Shown here piece after piece: positions 37,109 to 47,077 of a stretch of 64,000 nt of DNA (positions are counted from its first letter, which is position 1; each line of letters begins with the position of its first letter). Both the position numbers and the translations under genes were made by a program. Location: positions 186,001-250,000 of the forward strand of contig NZ_AZQN01000002.1 in NCBI RefSeq assembly GCF_000566685.1, written 5' to 3'. Source of the stretch: Dyadobacter tibetensis Y620-1 (GTDB taxonomy: Bacteria; Bacteroidota; Bacteroidia; Cytophagales; Spirosomataceae). A model generated the notes under the pieces. The model did no database searches. It was not told where the DNA came from and saw nothing but the letters and a program-made list of their open reading frames with translations.

Positions 37109-40100
37109 CTACATCCAGGATTTTAATAAATCCTGATAGCTTTCCAAAAACAAATCATAGGCCTTCTTGAGTGCCGGCAGGGCTGTAGGTAGCGAACTTC
37201 TATCGTCCGACTTCAACAACCACTCTGCATCTCTGGCGATTTCTGCAAGCTGTGAGACACCTACAGTCCCTGCACTTCCTTTCAGAGTGTGCAAATGGCT
37301 CTTTACAGTAGCTATATCATCGGCTTCAAATGCGGCTAGCGACTCAGTAACGAGCTGCCCGGACTCCTCTACAAAATCCTCAAAAACAGAATAAACCAAA
37401 TCACTACCTCCAATACTTTTCAATTGGTAGATAATTTCTTTGTCCAGAACTGGAATGGTGGGTTCGACCGGGACAGGCTTAGCAGAGGTTCCAGATTTTG
37501 GCCTCCCCTTATACCCTATCAGTTCTTTTACCTTCTGAATTAATAAATGCGCTCTGATGGGTTTAGCCAGGTAATCATCCATTCCTTTGCTTATAAATCG
37601 ATCCCTATCTTCTTTCATGGAATAGGCCGTCATCGCCACAATGGGCGGCAGTGCCAACACCCGTTTCCTGATTTCCTGGGTGGCATGGACTCCATCCATA
37701 TCCGGCATCTGGATGTCCATAAATATGACATCATACATTTTTTCCTGCCCCTTATGTCTCTGTTCAACCATTTCTATCGCCCTAAAGCCACTTTCGGCAA
37801 GTTCCACTATGCAGCCACTCTTTTTCAGAATTTCCATGGCCACTTTCCTATTCACGGCATTGTCGTCCACCAGCAGGATAAGTGGACTGACCTCGGAAAG
37901 TACCATATCGATCGGTTGATTGTCTTCGCTTTCTGCACTGGCAACCAAGGCTCCAGTCGTGATCTCTGCCACAAAAGTAAACCAAAAAGTACTCCCCTCT
38001 CCTATCACCGATTCCACTCCAATCTCGCCTTTCATCATGGCTGCCAGTTGTTTGCTGATCGAAAGCCCTAGCCCAGTACCGCCAAAGGATTTCTTGGAGG
38101 AATTATCTAGCTGGGTGAAAGAGGTAAAGAGTATTTGTTTATCGGTGGCGCTAATGCCTATTCCAGAGTCTTTAACTTCAACCTTGATTTTGGCATTGTC
38201 TCCATCTCTCTCCACGAGGGATAAATTTACTTCGACGGTTCCCTTTTCAGTAAATTTTAGTGCATTGCTGGTGAGGTTCGACATTATTTGCAGCAAACGC
38301 GTTTGATCGGCCATCAGGAATGGAGGTACATCCGGCCCGATCTGATAGGACAGAGTATTTCCTTTGCTTTTGGCAGCCTGACCAAATAATGAAACCAGTT
38401 TGAGCAATAACTCCTGAACTGAAAGAGGGGCATGATGAAGCGCCATTTTGCCGGCTTCTATTTTGGATAGATCCAAAATATCATTCAAAATAGTCAATAA
38501 GGTTTCAGAAGACCTTTTGATGGTCATAACAAAATCGCGCTGTTCTTCGTTTAGTTCCGATTCACCTAACAGATCGATCATCCCAATTATTCCATTCATA
38601 GGGGTTCTGATCTCATGGCTCATATTGGCAAGGAAGCCTTCTTTGACCTTGAGCGAGTGTTCGGCATGCTCTTTGGCCTTGAGCAGCTCCAGTTCATTGC
38701 GCTTGAGTTCGGTAATGTCGCGCGCTAATACTGCTACTTCAGCCGTATGCCCTTTGTCATTCACAAACATCAACATATTGATCATAAACTGGCGTTCAGT
38801 ACCATCTTTCCGGTTCATTGAAATTTCGAAATTCCTGAGACTTTTCGTCCTTCGAAGCCGGAACAGGGCGGAATGTATGCGCTTTTTATCGGAAAAGAAC
38901 TCCGTCATTTTATGACCAATTACCTCTTCGGGTAGATATCCCAAACGTTTCAAAATCGATTGACTTACCATGGTAATCCTTCCTTCCCGATCTATACGGC
39001 AATAGATATCCTGCAAATTTTCAAATATCCCCCGGAAAAGTTCCTCTGAATGACGAAGGGATAGCTCCGCTTCCTTTCTACGGGTAATGTCCCGGGCAAT
39101 TCCAGATACTTCCTCTATAACCCCCTCGGCGTAGCGGATCGGATTCAGGTAAAATTCCAACCACATATCTGGGCCATTATTACTATCAATCTTAAATTCG
39201 AAATACTGGGGCTCTCCCCGTAAGGCTTGCCGATACTTCGATTCCAGAATCCGGCGGTTAGCATTCCCGACCATGCGCCAGCCAAATTTTTCTGGAGTTA
39301 CCTGCAAAGTAGGGCGTATACCGATCTGTTTTTGTATCAGATCGGCATAATTGCTGTTAAATGAGGTCAGTTGTAGTGATTTGTTAACTGACCATATAAG
39401 GTGTGAGCTACTATCGAATATCGCATTAAGGCGTGCTACATAGCGGCTGAGTTCCTCCTCGCTTTGTTTTCGAGCAATGGCCAATGCCACCTGCCCGGAG
39501 ATAAATTCCAGAAGTTCCAGGTCTCTGGCATCAAACATTTTCGGATCATCGTAAGACTTCACGCCAATAATGCCTGTCACCCGATCTCCTATCCGCAAGG
39601 GTACGCAAAGCAACTGCCTGGGAGTAACGCCATATAGATATAGGCTATTCGTTTTGGCCAACTGCTCTATATCTCCATCCGAAAGAAAAAGGGGCCGGTT
39701 AGAAGCAATAGCATATTCCGTAAGTCCATTTCCTAATCGGCGCCGGGTAAAACGGACATTCCCTTTAAAATACTGATCTACGTAATAGGGAAAATAGAGA
39801 TAACTCTTATTCGGATCGTAAAGGGCTATAAAAAAGTTCTTTACGTCAATAATTTTCCCTAGCTCCTCGTGAATAGCATGGTAGAAATCGTAAAGATTTT
39901 GGGTATTGACCGTCCAGTTAGCAATGCTGTAATACAGATTTTGCGCTTTTTCTGCCCGTATTTTTTCGGTATAGTCATTTAAGATGCAACGGTAAGCAGT
40001 GGGCTTGCCATTATCAAATCGACAATTTACGCTACCTCTTACGAAGACTTTTTTTCCCTTTTTAGATTGAAAAACTGCTTCAAAATCGGGTTTCGATTTG

Positions 40101-40717
40101 CCTTCCCTTATTTCCTCGAGCTGCAAATTCACCTCGGTAAAATGTTGGGGATGAATGATATCACTCATCTGCATAGAAGCGATTTCATCTACACCATAAC
40201 CTAAAACCTCCCTCCAGGCTTTATTCACAAAGATAAATTTACCATCCATGGCCACAAGCTGAATCAAGTCACTCGTATTGTCAACAAGATCCTGCAGCTG
40301 CGAATTGGATTTGGTAATAGACGATTCCATGCGGCGACGTCTTGTGATGTCGTCTCCAATCAAGGTGATCCCCAGCATTCTCTTACCCTGAGTCTGAATA
40401 AGCACTGAATTGATAGAAAAGGTACGAACCGTCCCTTTTTTCGCTAAAAAAGGAATTTCTCTTTTTTCCAGTTTACGCTTCCCCTGAAAACCTTCTTCAA
40501 GCATTTGTCTGATTTCGTATTCATCTTCCTTGGGCACCAGACTCTCGAATATACTCCGCCCGATCAGTTCCTGCTCCTCCCATCCTGTTTTTGCCAGGGT
40601 ATGAGAACTTACGCTCTGAATTTCGAATTCGGGGGTAATCGTTATCCCGATCAGGTTCAGATGTTGTAGCGTCGCATGAAGGGTTTGCCAGTTGGTATGT
40701 GAGGATATCAGTTCCAT
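37109..40717 (-). CDS. Hybrid histidine kinase: PAS-PAS-GAF-PAS-PAS-HisKA-HATPase-REC-HPt
   Basis: 1202 aa, no membrane helix, so a cytoplasmic sensor. In order: PAS (about 12-125), PAS (about 138-255), GAF (about 275-420, FFIALYDPNKSYLYFPYYVD), PAS (about 425-550), PAS (about 555-675), HisKA with His701 (MSHEIRTPMNGIIGMIDLL), HATPase (about 805-920, SNALKFTEKG, FGGTGLGLSISK), receiver with Asp1001 (FMDIQMPDMDGV) and a C-terminal HPt with His1143 (HTLKGSAGTVG). All phosphorelay residues are intact. There is no DNA-binding output and no adjacent response regulator, so the HPt must hand the phosphate to a partner elsewhere. It is divergent from rsmA. Confidence 0.96.
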   Translation of the reverse strand: MELISSHTNWQTLHATLQHLNLIGITITPEFEIQSVSSHTLAKTGWEEQELIGRSIFESLVPKEDEYEIRQMLEEGFQGKRKLEKREIPFLAKKGTVRTFSINSVLIQTQGKRMLGITLIGDDITRRRRMESSITKSNSQLQDLVDNTSDLIQLVAMDGKFIFVNKAWREVLGYGVDEIASMQMSDIIHPQHFTEVNLQLEEIREGKSKPDFEAVFQSKKGKKVFVRGSVNCRFDNGKPTAYRCILNDYTEKIRAEKAQNLYYSIANWTVNTQNLYDFYHAIHEELGKIIDVKNFFIALYDPNKSYLYFPYYVDQYFKGNVRFTRRRLGNGLTEYAIASNRPLFLSDGDIEQLAKTNSLYLYGVTPRQLLCVPLRIGDRVTGIIGVKSYDDPKMFDARDLELLEFISGQVALAIARKQSEEELSRYVARLNAIFDSSSHLIWSVNKSLQLTSFNSNYADLIQKQIGIRPTLQVTPEKFGWRMVGNANRRILESKYRQALRGEPQYFEFKIDSNNGPDMWLEFYLNPIRYAEGVIEEVSGIARDITRRKEAELSLRHSEELFRGIFENLQDIYCRIDREGRITMVSQSILKRLGYLPEEVIGHKMTEFFSDKKRIHSALFRLRRTKSLRNFEISMNRKDGTERQFMINMLMFVNDKGHTAEVAVLARDITELKRNELELLKAKEHAEHSLKVKEGFLANMSHEIRTPMNGIIGMIDLLGESELNEEQRDFVMTIKRSSETLLTILNDILDLSKIEAGKMALHHAPLSVQELLLKLVSLFGQAAKSKGNTLSYQIGPDVPPFLMADQTRLLQIMSNLTSNALKFTEKGTVEVNLSLVERDGDNAKIKVEVKDSGIGISATDKQILFTSFTQLDNSSKKSFGGTGLGLSISKQLAAMMKGEIGVESVIGEGSTFWFTFVAEITTGALVASAESEDNQPIDMVLSEVSPLILLVDDNAVNRKVAMEILKKSGCIVELAESGFRAIEMVEQRHKGQEKMYDVIFMDIQMPDMDGVHATQEIRKRVLALPPIVAMTAYSMKEDRDRFISKGMDDYLAKPIRAHLLIQKVKELIGYKGRPKSGTSAKPVPVEPTIPVLDKEIIYQLKSIGGSDLVYSVFEDFVEESGQLVTESLAAFEADDIATVKSHLHTLKGSAGTVGVSQLAEIARDAEWLLKSDDRSSLPTALPALKKAYDLFLESYQDLLKSWM

Positions 40718-40785
40718 AAATGATGTTGTCTTCAGATTTTAATGTTGATCGCAGGCATTATTCGCTAAATCTACAAATTAAGGCT

Positions 40786-40793
40786 TAATTTTG
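40786..40793 (+). promoter_or_regulatory. -7 box very close to the rsmA start
   Basis: TAATTTTG matches TAnnTTTG exactly. It ends only 4 nt before the GTG start at 40798, so if used the mRNA would be leaderless or nearly so. No clear -33 element was seen. Confidence 0.35.
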
Positions 40794-40797
40794 AATC

Positions 40798-41625
40798 GTG
40801 AAGACAAATTATAAAAAACATAACGACGGGAAAGTTCGCGCCAAGAAGCACTTGGGCCAACACTTTCTAAAAGATCAGCATATTGCTCAACAGATAGTCG
40901 ATGGACTCTCTAGCCATATGTCCTACGATAAGGTACTGGAAATAGGCCCCGGAATGGGGGTTCTTACGAAGCTCCTGCTGGAAAAGCCGCAGTACGAAAC
41001 TTATGTAATCGAGATAGACAGGGATTCAGTGGCCTATCTAAAGTTACATTACCCTGGTCTCACACCCAATATCATAGAAGGTGATTTCTTGAAATATCAG
41101 ACGGAAACCGTTTTTGATAAGCCATTTGCTATCATCGGAAACTTCCCCTATAATATTTCGTCTCAAATCTTTTTCAGGGCTCTGCAAATCCGCGATCAGA
41201 TTCCTGAAATTGTGTGCATGCTCCAAAAAGAAGTTGCTGTAAGAATTGCTTCTGCTCCCGGCAATAAGGACTATGGTATTCTAAGTGTTTTGCTACAGGC
41301 CTTTTACGACATCGACTACCTGGTCTCCGTTCCTCCGGGCGCCTTCGACCCTCCCCCTAAGGTTCAATCGGGTGTGATTAGACTCCGTAGAAATAACATA
41401 AAAAATTTGGACTGTGAAGAAAAGTTATTTTTCACTGTCGTAAAAACGGCGTTTAATCAGCGTAGAAAAACCCTGAAAAATGCCCTTAAACCACTGGCCG
41501 ACCTCCCGGAACATCCATTGCTGACACTTAGGGCGGAACGATTGGGCGTTGCAGAATTTGTTACCTTAACTCAAATGGTAGCCGCTGCACAGAAGGAAAA
41601 AGAAGCTACCCAGAACCTTCAGTGA
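40798..41625 (+). CDS. rsmA: 16S rRNA (adenine1518/1519-N6)-dimethyltransferase
   Basis: 275 aa (also called KsgA). It dimethylates two adenines in the helix-45 loop of 16S rRNA with SAM, late in small-subunit assembly. [11 protein letters not shown] (residues 17-27), [10 protein letters not shown] (about 48-57) and the catalytic [12 protein letters not shown] (about 117-128; the usual form is NLPYNIS) are present. The start is a GTG, the only one that keeps the normal N-terminus. mgtE follows 32 nt after the stop, so the two may be cotranscribed. Confidence 0.97.
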   Translation: MKTNYKKHNDGKVRAKKHLGQHFLKDQHIAQQIVDGLSSHMSYDKVLEIGPGMGVLTKLLLEKPQYETYVIEIDRDSVAYLKLHYPGLTPNIIEGDFLKYQTETVFDKPFAIIGNFPYNISSQIFFRALQIRDQIPEIVCMLQKEVAVRIASAPGNKDYGILSVLLQAFYDIDYLVSVPPGAFDPPPKVQSGVIRLRRNNIKNLDCEEKLFFTVVKTAFNQRRKTLKNALKPLADLPEHPLLTLRAERLGVAEFVTLTQMVAAAQKEKEATQNLQ

Positions 41626-41657
41626 ATAAAAAAATTAATGCCTAACAGCCATCACTT

Positions 41658-43010
41658 ATGAATTTTGAGTTAACACGTGAATATGTAGAACATATAGAAG
41701 AACTGGTAGAGCAGAAAAACCGGACCGCCATTCGGGCTGAAATGGAAGAATGGTACCCTGCTGATATCACCAATCTGCTCATCGAGCTGGAAACTGAACC
41801 TGCCAAATTTCTGCTTACCAATCTGGATGTGTCGACCGGGGCTGAAATTCTGGCCGATCTGGATCCTCATGACAGGCGAGAGTTTCTGAAACACTTTACC
41901 TCTGAAGAAATCTCCAGGTATGTGAACCTCTTTGACTCAGATGATGCCGTAGATTTGCTAAACGAGCAGCCCATCCGCATCCGTGAAGAGGTTATTGCCC
42001 TTCTGGAGGATCGGGAACAAGCTCGCTTCATTCTGGACCTACTCCATTACGACGAAGATGTGGCTGGAGGCCTTATGCAAAAGGAACTCGTTAAGGCCAA
42101 CGTAAATTGGAATGTAAATGAAACCATAGAAGAATTACGGAAGCAGGCCGAGGATGTTGGACGGGTATATACAGTTTATGTTGTCGACGATAACGGAAAA
42201 TTGTTGGGCACTTTATCTCTGAAAAAAATAGTTCTAGCCCACAAAAATACCAAAGTTGAGAGTCTCTATGAAAAAGATGTTATCTACGTAGAGACCTATC
42301 GCCCTGCCGAGGAAGTGGCCGAACTCATGCAGCGGTATGACCTTGACGCCCTCCCAGTAGTAAATGTACAAGGCAAACTATTGGGACGCATTACGATTGA
42401 TGACGTTGTGGATTTTATTACGGAGCAGGCAAGTTCCGACACCAAGGCCATGGCTGGTATTACCGGAGATGTGGAGGTGGATGACACCATATGGGAGCAA
42501 ACCAAAGCTCGTCTTCCCTGGTTACTAGTAGGTATGATGGGGGGGATTTTGGCGGCAAAATTTATCAGTTTTTTCGAAGGTGACCTAAAAATTGTACCCG
42601 CCATGGCAGCTTTCATTCCCATCATAGGCTCAACAGGAGGAAATGTCGGAATTCAGACGTCCTCCATCATCCTTCAAAGCCTGGCCGACAAATCGGGGAT
42701 GGATGATAGTCTTGGCCAACGCCTGATCAGGATGTTTGCCGTGGCTTTTATCAATGGATTTATTATCAGCTGTATCGTTTTTGGATTTAACCTGTTAATA
42801 GGAAATGAGATGCGCCTAGCGCTGGTCGTTTCCTCTGCCCTGATGTCTGTAGTATTTCTGGCGTCCTTTATGGGAACGGTAACTCCCATCTTTCTGGATA
42901 AAATTGGTATCAATCCCGCCGTTGCTTCAGGGCCTTTTATCACTACGGCAAACGACTTGATCGGCTATGCGGTGTACTTCGGATTGGCCCATTTATTACT
43001 CAACCTATAA
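41658..43010 (+). CDS. mgtE: Magnesium transporter MgtE
   Basis: 450 aa. The N-terminal helical MgtE domain (about 25-125: ADITNLLIELE, ILADLDPHDRREFLKHF) is followed by two CBS domains (about 135-250, VGRVYTVYVVDDNGKLLG, LDALPVVNVQGKLLGRI) and five membrane helices from about 285 to the end. FIPIIGSTGGNVGIQTSSII is the pore signature. It is a Mg2+-gated channel in the inner membrane; the cytoplasmic domains sense Mg2+. It is possibly cotranscribed with rsmA. Confidence 0.97.
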   Translation: MNFELTREYVEHIEELVEQKNRTAIRAEMEEWYPADITNLLIELETEPAKFLLTNLDVSTGAEILADLDPHDRREFLKHFTSEEISRYVNLFDSDDAVDLLNEQPIRIREEVIALLEDREQARFILDLLHYDEDVAGGLMQKELVKANVNWNVNETIEELRKQAEDVGRVYTVYVVDDNGKLLGTLSLKKIVLAHKNTKVESLYEKDVIYVETYRPAEEVAELMQRYDLDALPVVNVQGKLLGRITIDDVVDFITEQASSDTKAMAGITGDVEVDDTIWEQTKARLPWLLVGMMGGILAAKFISFFEGDLKIVPAMAAFIPIIGSTGGNVGIQTSSIILQSLADKSGMDDSLGQRLIRMFAVAFINGFIISCIVFGFNLLIGNEMRLALVVSSALMSVVFLASFMGTVTPIFLDKIGINPAVASGPFITTANDLIGYAVYFGLAHLLLNL

Positions 43011-43012
43011 CC

Positions 43013-43063
43013 AACTTCCATTTCAGGGGCTTTCATGGTACTGAGGCACCTGAAATGGAGTTA
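43013..43063. terminator. Bidirectional hairpin between mgtE and the serine deaminase gene
   Basis: CCATTTCAGG (43018-43027) pairs with CCTGAAATGG (43049-43058), with further imperfect pairing at both ends. It lies exactly between two convergent genes. Confidence 0.7.
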
Positions 43064-43071
43064 ATTTCATC

Positions 43072-44496
43072 CTAACAATCGCTCAGGCTAATAGGGATAC
43101 GGAGAGCCAGTCCGCCTTCGGAGGTCTCTTTGTAGCGGTGATGCATGTCCTGGGCCGTCTCCCACATTGTTTGCACCACATGGTCTAACGATACCTTTGC
43201 GTCACCCGGTTCTCCTTGCAAGGCGAGCTGACTCGCGGTAATGGCTTTAATAGCGCCCATAGTATTACGTTCGATACAGGGAATTTGAACCAGCCCACCA
43301 ATGGGGTCGCAAGTCAGGCCCAGATGATGCTCCATGGCAATTTCGGCCGCTTCCATACATTGCTCCACGGAGCCCCCAAGTACTTGAGTCAGTCCGGCAG
43401 CAGCCATTGCCGACGATACACCTATTTCAGCCTGGCAACCACCCATAGCTGCCGATATGGTAGCGCCTTTCTTAAAGATACTTCCTATGACCCCAGCGGT
43501 CAGTAAAAACTTCACGACAGACGCTTCGTCCCCCTCACAAAATATCATATAGTACTGGAGCACTGCCGGTATAACACCTGCCGCTCCATTAGTGGGTGCT
43601 GTAACTACCCGGCTAAAAGATGCATTCTCTTCATTAACGGCCAAGGCAAAACAGTTGACCCAGTCCAGGGTATAATGAAATCCATTCCCCTCCTGGGTAA
43701 TTAAACTCAGCCATTGCTCATAATCTTGTGCTGGCTTCTGATGCAATAATTTATTACTTAATGCAGCAGCACGTCTCTTCACCTGAAGCCCTCCTGGAAG
43801 AATACCCGAATTCCTACAACCGGCAAAGATACTTTCGGTCATCACCTTCCAAATATGAAGCAAACCTGCACGCACCTCCTGTTCCTCTCTCCAGCAGCAC
43901 TCGTTGGCCATTACCAATTCCCAAATAGATAGTTGGGAGCCCTTACAATGGGATAAAAGATCTGACCCTGTATCTACAGGGTATGGCAATTGGAAATCAG
44001 GGGAGGTTATGACCTCTTCATGTTCCTGAATCACGAATCCTCCGCCTATGGAAAAATATACCCGCTCGTGCGTGGCCCCATTAGCGAGGTTCACTCTGAA
44101 ACGTAGGGCATTGGGGTGAAAGGCCAGGGACTCCTTAAAAAGAAAGACGATATCATTTTTATAATCGAAAGGGATACGATGCATCCCCTTCAGTTCTAAA
44201 TGTTTCTGTTCTTTTATTTCCGATATATATGTGCCAATCTGTTGACAATCTATTAAGATGGGGTCATGTCCCGACAAGCCTAGTGCTACGGCCTGATCGG
44301 TACCATGCCCAATACCGGTTTTAGCCAGGGAACCATACAAGAGTACCTGAATGCTCTTCACTTCGGTCAGCCAGTCCTTCTGATCAAGTTCATCAAGGAA
44401 TTTTTCAGCGGCTCGCCATGGCCCCAGCGTGTGAGAGCTCGAAGGGCCTACCCCTATTTTGAATATATCAAAAACCGAAATTTGCTCATCCGTCAT
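43072..44496 (-). CDS. sdaA: L-serine ammonia-lyase (iron-sulfur)
   Basis: 474 aa from the ATG at 44496 ([20 protein letters not shown]); the TTG four codons earlier is rejected. The single-chain form has a beta domain first ([15 protein letters not shown]) and the alpha domain after ([56 protein letters not shown]). Cys residues in these blocks hold the [4Fe-4S] cluster. It deaminates L-serine to pyruvate and ammonia. It is monocistronic. Confidence 0.96.
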   Translation of the reverse strand: MTDEQISVFDIFKIGVGPSSSHTLGPWRAAEKFLDELDQKDWLTEVKSIQVLLYGSLAKTGIGHGTDQAVALGLSGHDPILIDCQQIGTYISEIKEQKHLELKGMHRIPFDYKNDIVFLFKESLAFHPNALRFRVNLANGATHERVYFSIGGGFVIQEHEEVITSPDFQLPYPVDTGSDLLSHCKGSQLSIWELVMANECCWREEQEVRAGLLHIWKVMTESIFAGCRNSGILPGGLQVKRRAAALSNKLLHQKPAQDYEQWLSLITQEGNGFHYTLDWVNCFALAVNEENASFSRVVTAPTNGAAGVIPAVLQYYMIFCEGDEASVVKFLLTAGVIGSIFKKGATISAAMGGCQAEIGVSSAMAAAGLTQVLGGSVEQCMEAAEIAMEHHLGLTCDPIGGLVQIPCIERNTMGAIKAITASQLALQGEPGDAKVSLDHVVQTMWETAQDMHHRYKETSEGGLALRIPISLSDC

Positions 44497-44611
44497 TTTT
44501 AAAGTCAATCAAAATGGAAATTATAAACGTTACGAATATAGTCTTTTTTCATTCAGTTCCGGGTGCTGAAGGCATTTTAAGAAAACAATCATGAAACCTC
44601 CAGCTTTTGCT

Positions 44612-44619
44612 TAGATTTG
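44612..44619 (+). promoter_or_regulatory. -7 promoter box upstream of dtd
   Basis: TAGATTTG matches TAnnTTTG exactly, about 34 nt before the dtd ATG. The -33 element is not clear. Confidence 0.45.
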
Positions 44620-44652
44620 TCAGAACAACAGATATTAATCCTAAATTAAATA

Positions 44653-45105
44653 ATGATTGCAGTAGTTCAGCGCGTTGCGGAGGCCCAGGTTACCATAGCA
44701 GGAGAGAAAGTAGGGCACATAGGGAAAGGACTTTTGATCCTTTTGGGGATTACCCATGAGGATTCAGAAGAGGACGTCCAATGGTTAGGTAAAAAGATTG
44801 TAGGGATGAGAATATTCAGTGATTCAGATGGAAAAATGAATCTGGACCTTAACAGCGTCGCAGGGAAGATTTTATTAGTTAGTCAATTCACCTTGCATGC
44901 GAGTACAAAAAAAGGAAATCGGCCATCTTTTATTGAGGCTGCACATCCCGACCAGGCTATTCCCTTATATGAATCTATGAAAAATTACCTATCGACTGTT
45001 TTGGGCCAGGAAATTGCCTGCGGAAAATTTGGAGCGGATATGCAAGTAGCTCTGATCAACGACGGCCCCGTAACCATTCTTATTGACTCTAAAAACAGAA
45101 TATAA
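44653..45105 (+). CDS. dtd: D-aminoacyl-tRNA deacylase
   Basis: 150 aa. It removes D-amino acids and glycine mischarged on tRNAs. AVVQRVAEAQVTIAGEKVGH (start), LLVSQFTLHASTKKGNRPSF (SQFTL active site) and LINDGPVTILID (the NxGPVT motif, with Asp between) are all present. A MazG-like gene follows 2 nt after the stop, forming a tight operon. Confidence 0.97.
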   Translation: MIAVVQRVAEAQVTIAGEKVGHIGKGLLILLGITHEDSEEDVQWLGKKIVGMRIFSDSDGKMNLDLNSVAGKILLVSQFTLHASTKKGNRPSFIEAAHPDQAIPLYESMKNYLSTVLGQEIACGKFGADMQVALINDGPVTILIDSKNRI

Positions 45106-45107
45106 AT

Positions 45108-45434
45108 ATGACTCTGGAACAAGCTCAAGCAACCGTAGACGAATGGATTAAGACCTATGGCGTTCGCTATTTTTCTGAATTAACCAATATGACCATACTG
45201 ACCGAGGAGGTTGGGGAACTGGCAAGGATAATGGCCAGGACTTACGGGGATCAGTCCTTCAAAGAGTCTGACAGAAATAAAGATCTGGGCGATGAAATGG
45301 CTGATGTGCTATGGGTGCTTATTTGTCTCGCAAACCAAACAGGAATAAACCTCACAGAGGCATTTGAAAAGAATATGGCGAAGAAAACCAGTCGAGACAA
45401 GGACAGGCATTGGGAGAATGATAAGCTAAAATAG
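45108..45434 (+). CDS. MazG-like nucleotide pyrophosphohydrolase
   Basis: 108 aa, a single all-alpha MazG-like domain. EEVGELARIMARTYGD (ExxE, about residues 27-42) and KDLGDEMADVLWVLICLANQ (the second metal motif, with Glu and Asp, about 63-82) give the Mg2+-binding set. It would cleave a (d)NTP to its monophosphate and pyrophosphate, likely to clear unwanted nucleotides. It is cotranscribed with dtd, so both genes are quality-control factors. Confidence 0.93.
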   Translation: MTLEQAQATVDEWIKTYGVRYFSELTNMTILTEEVGELARIMARTYGDQSFKESDRNKDLGDEMADVLWVLICLANQTGINLTEAFEKNMAKKTSRDKDRHWENDKLK

Positions 45435-45448
45435 GTAGCTTATAATCA

Positions 45449-45484
45449 TTGAAGGCTGCCAAAGTCTGGCAGCCTTCAAAAATA
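45449..45484 (+). terminator. Intrinsic terminator after the dtd operon
   Basis: TTGAAGGCTGCCA (45449-45461) pairs perfectly with TGGCAGCCTTCAA (45467-45479). It lies between the dtd operon and convergent sucB and may serve both. Confidence 0.85.
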
Positions 45485-47032
45485 TTACATATCTAATAGT
45501 AATCTGGTAGGATCCTCCAGAAGTTGCTTAACGCGCACTAAGAAGGATACAGAATCCTTTCCATCAATGATCCGGTGGTCATATGAAAGTGCCAGGTACA
45601 TGATGGGGCGAACGACGATCTCACCATTTACCACCACTGCTCTTTCAACTATATTATGCATTCCTAAAATCGCTGACTGAGGGGCATTGATAATTGGAGT
45701 AGAGAGCATAGAACCAAATATTCCGCCATTGGTAATAGTGAAAGTACCTCCGGACATTTCGTCCAGTCCTAACTTACCATCCCGAGCTCTAACGGCCAGA
45801 CGTACAATTTCTTTTTCTACACCAGCGAATGATAAATTTTCGGCATTGCGAATAACAGGGACTACCAGCCCGCGAGGGGTGGATACGGCAACGGAAATGT
45901 CGGCATAATCGTTATATACCAATTCTTCGCCATCCATATATGCGTTCACTACCGGGAAGTCTTTCAAGGCCACCGATACGGCTTTCACAAAAAATGACAT
46001 AAAGCCAAGCCCCACCTCATGTTTCTCTTTAAACTTATCCTTGAACTTACCTCTCAGATCCATAACCGGCTTCATATCTACCTCATTAAAGGTAGTTAGC
46101 ATGGCTGTTTCACTTTTTACGGCTACCAGACGCCTAGCGATAGTTTTGCGTAGTGAGGACATTTTCTCGCGACGCTGACCACGGTTTCCGTTGGTAGCGG
46201 CAACCGGAGCAGGGGCTGATTTAGGAGCTGGGGCGCTCGCAGGTTGTGCGGGTTTGGATCCAGCCTTGAGGGCGTCTTCCTTAGTTACCCGGCCACCTGC
46301 ACCAGAACCATCTACATCTTTAGGATCGATACCCTTTTCCGCCAAAATTTTAGCGGCTACAGGAGAAGTATGTTTTTCAGAAAACCCTTTTTCTGATGAA
46401 GTTGATGATGTTTGAGCAGCTTCCGATTTATCGGAAGAAGAGGTAACAGCAGCTCCGGCACCTTGCTCAATCACGCAGATTACGTCGCCAATAGCCAGGG
46501 TATCTCCCTCCTGACCTACAATGCGTAAAACACCCTGCGCTTCAGCAGGAAGCTCGAAGGTAGCCTTATCAGATTCCAGCTCGCAAAGGATCTCATCAAG
46601 CTGCACCTGATCGCCATCCTGTTTATTCCAAGACGCTATGGTCACTTCCGTAATGGATTCTCCTACGGAAGGAACTTTCATCTCATAGTTTTTTGGGGCT
46701 GCCGTCGCTTTTGGGGCTTCGGCTACTGGTGCGTCGCTAACTTCCACTTTAGACTCCTCTTTCGATTCGCTGGGAGCAGAAGACGCTCCATCGGCCGATT
46801 TATCGATGGTCGCTATCAGATCGCCGATATTTAACGTATCGCCTTCTTGTGCCTTAATGTGCAAAATCCCTTCTGCTTCAGCAGTGAGTTCAAAGGTCGC
46901 TTTGTCGGAGTCCAAGCCACAGATCACCTCATCCAACTTCACAAATTCGCCATCGTTCTTAAACCAGTTTCCTATAGTTACCTCGGTAATAGATTCGCCT
47001 ACCGGCGGTACTTTTATTTCTATTTCAGCCAT
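45485..47032 (-). CDS. sucB: 2-oxoglutarate dehydrogenase E2 (dihydrolipoyl succinyltransferase), two lipoyl domains
   Basis: 515 aa. Two lipoyl domains (about 1-76, lysine in [11 protein letters not shown]; about 116-190, [11 protein letters not shown]) are joined by Ala/Pro/Ser-rich linkers. Then come an E3/E1-binding domain (about 220-256, [20 protein letters not shown]) and the catalytic core with [16 protein letters not shown] near the C-terminus (His and Asp of the HxxxDG motif). It transfers succinyl groups to CoA. Two lipoyl domains are more than the single one in the E. coli protein. It follows sucA 45 nt downstream, one TCA-cycle operon. Confidence 0.96.
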   Translation of the reverse strand: MAEIEIKVPPVGESITEVTIGNWFKNDGEFVKLDEVICGLDSDKATFELTAEAEGILHIKAQEGDTLNIGDLIATIDKSADGASSAPSESKEESKVEVSDAPVAEAPKATAAPKNYEMKVPSVGESITEVTIASWNKQDGDQVQLDEILCELESDKATFELPAEAQGVLRIVGQEGDTLAIGDVICVIEQGAGAAVTSSSDKSEAAQTSSTSSEKGFSEKHTSPVAAKILAEKGIDPKDVDGSGAGGRVTKEDALKAGSKPAQPASAPAPKSAPAPVAATNGNRGQRREKMSSLRKTIARRLVAVKSETAMLTTFNEVDMKPVMDLRGKFKDKFKEKHEVGLGFMSFFVKAVSVALKDFPVVNAYMDGEELVYNDYADISVAVSTPRGLVVPVIRNAENLSFAGVEKEIVRLAVRARDGKLGLDEMSGGTFTITNGGIFGSMLSTPIINAPQSAILGMHNIVERAVVVNGEIVVRPIMYLALSYDHRIIDGKDSVSFLVRVKQLLEDPTRLLLDM

Positions 47033-47077
47033 TGTTACGCTATCTCGTTATCGTAGTTAGTGTCTTAAATATATAAA

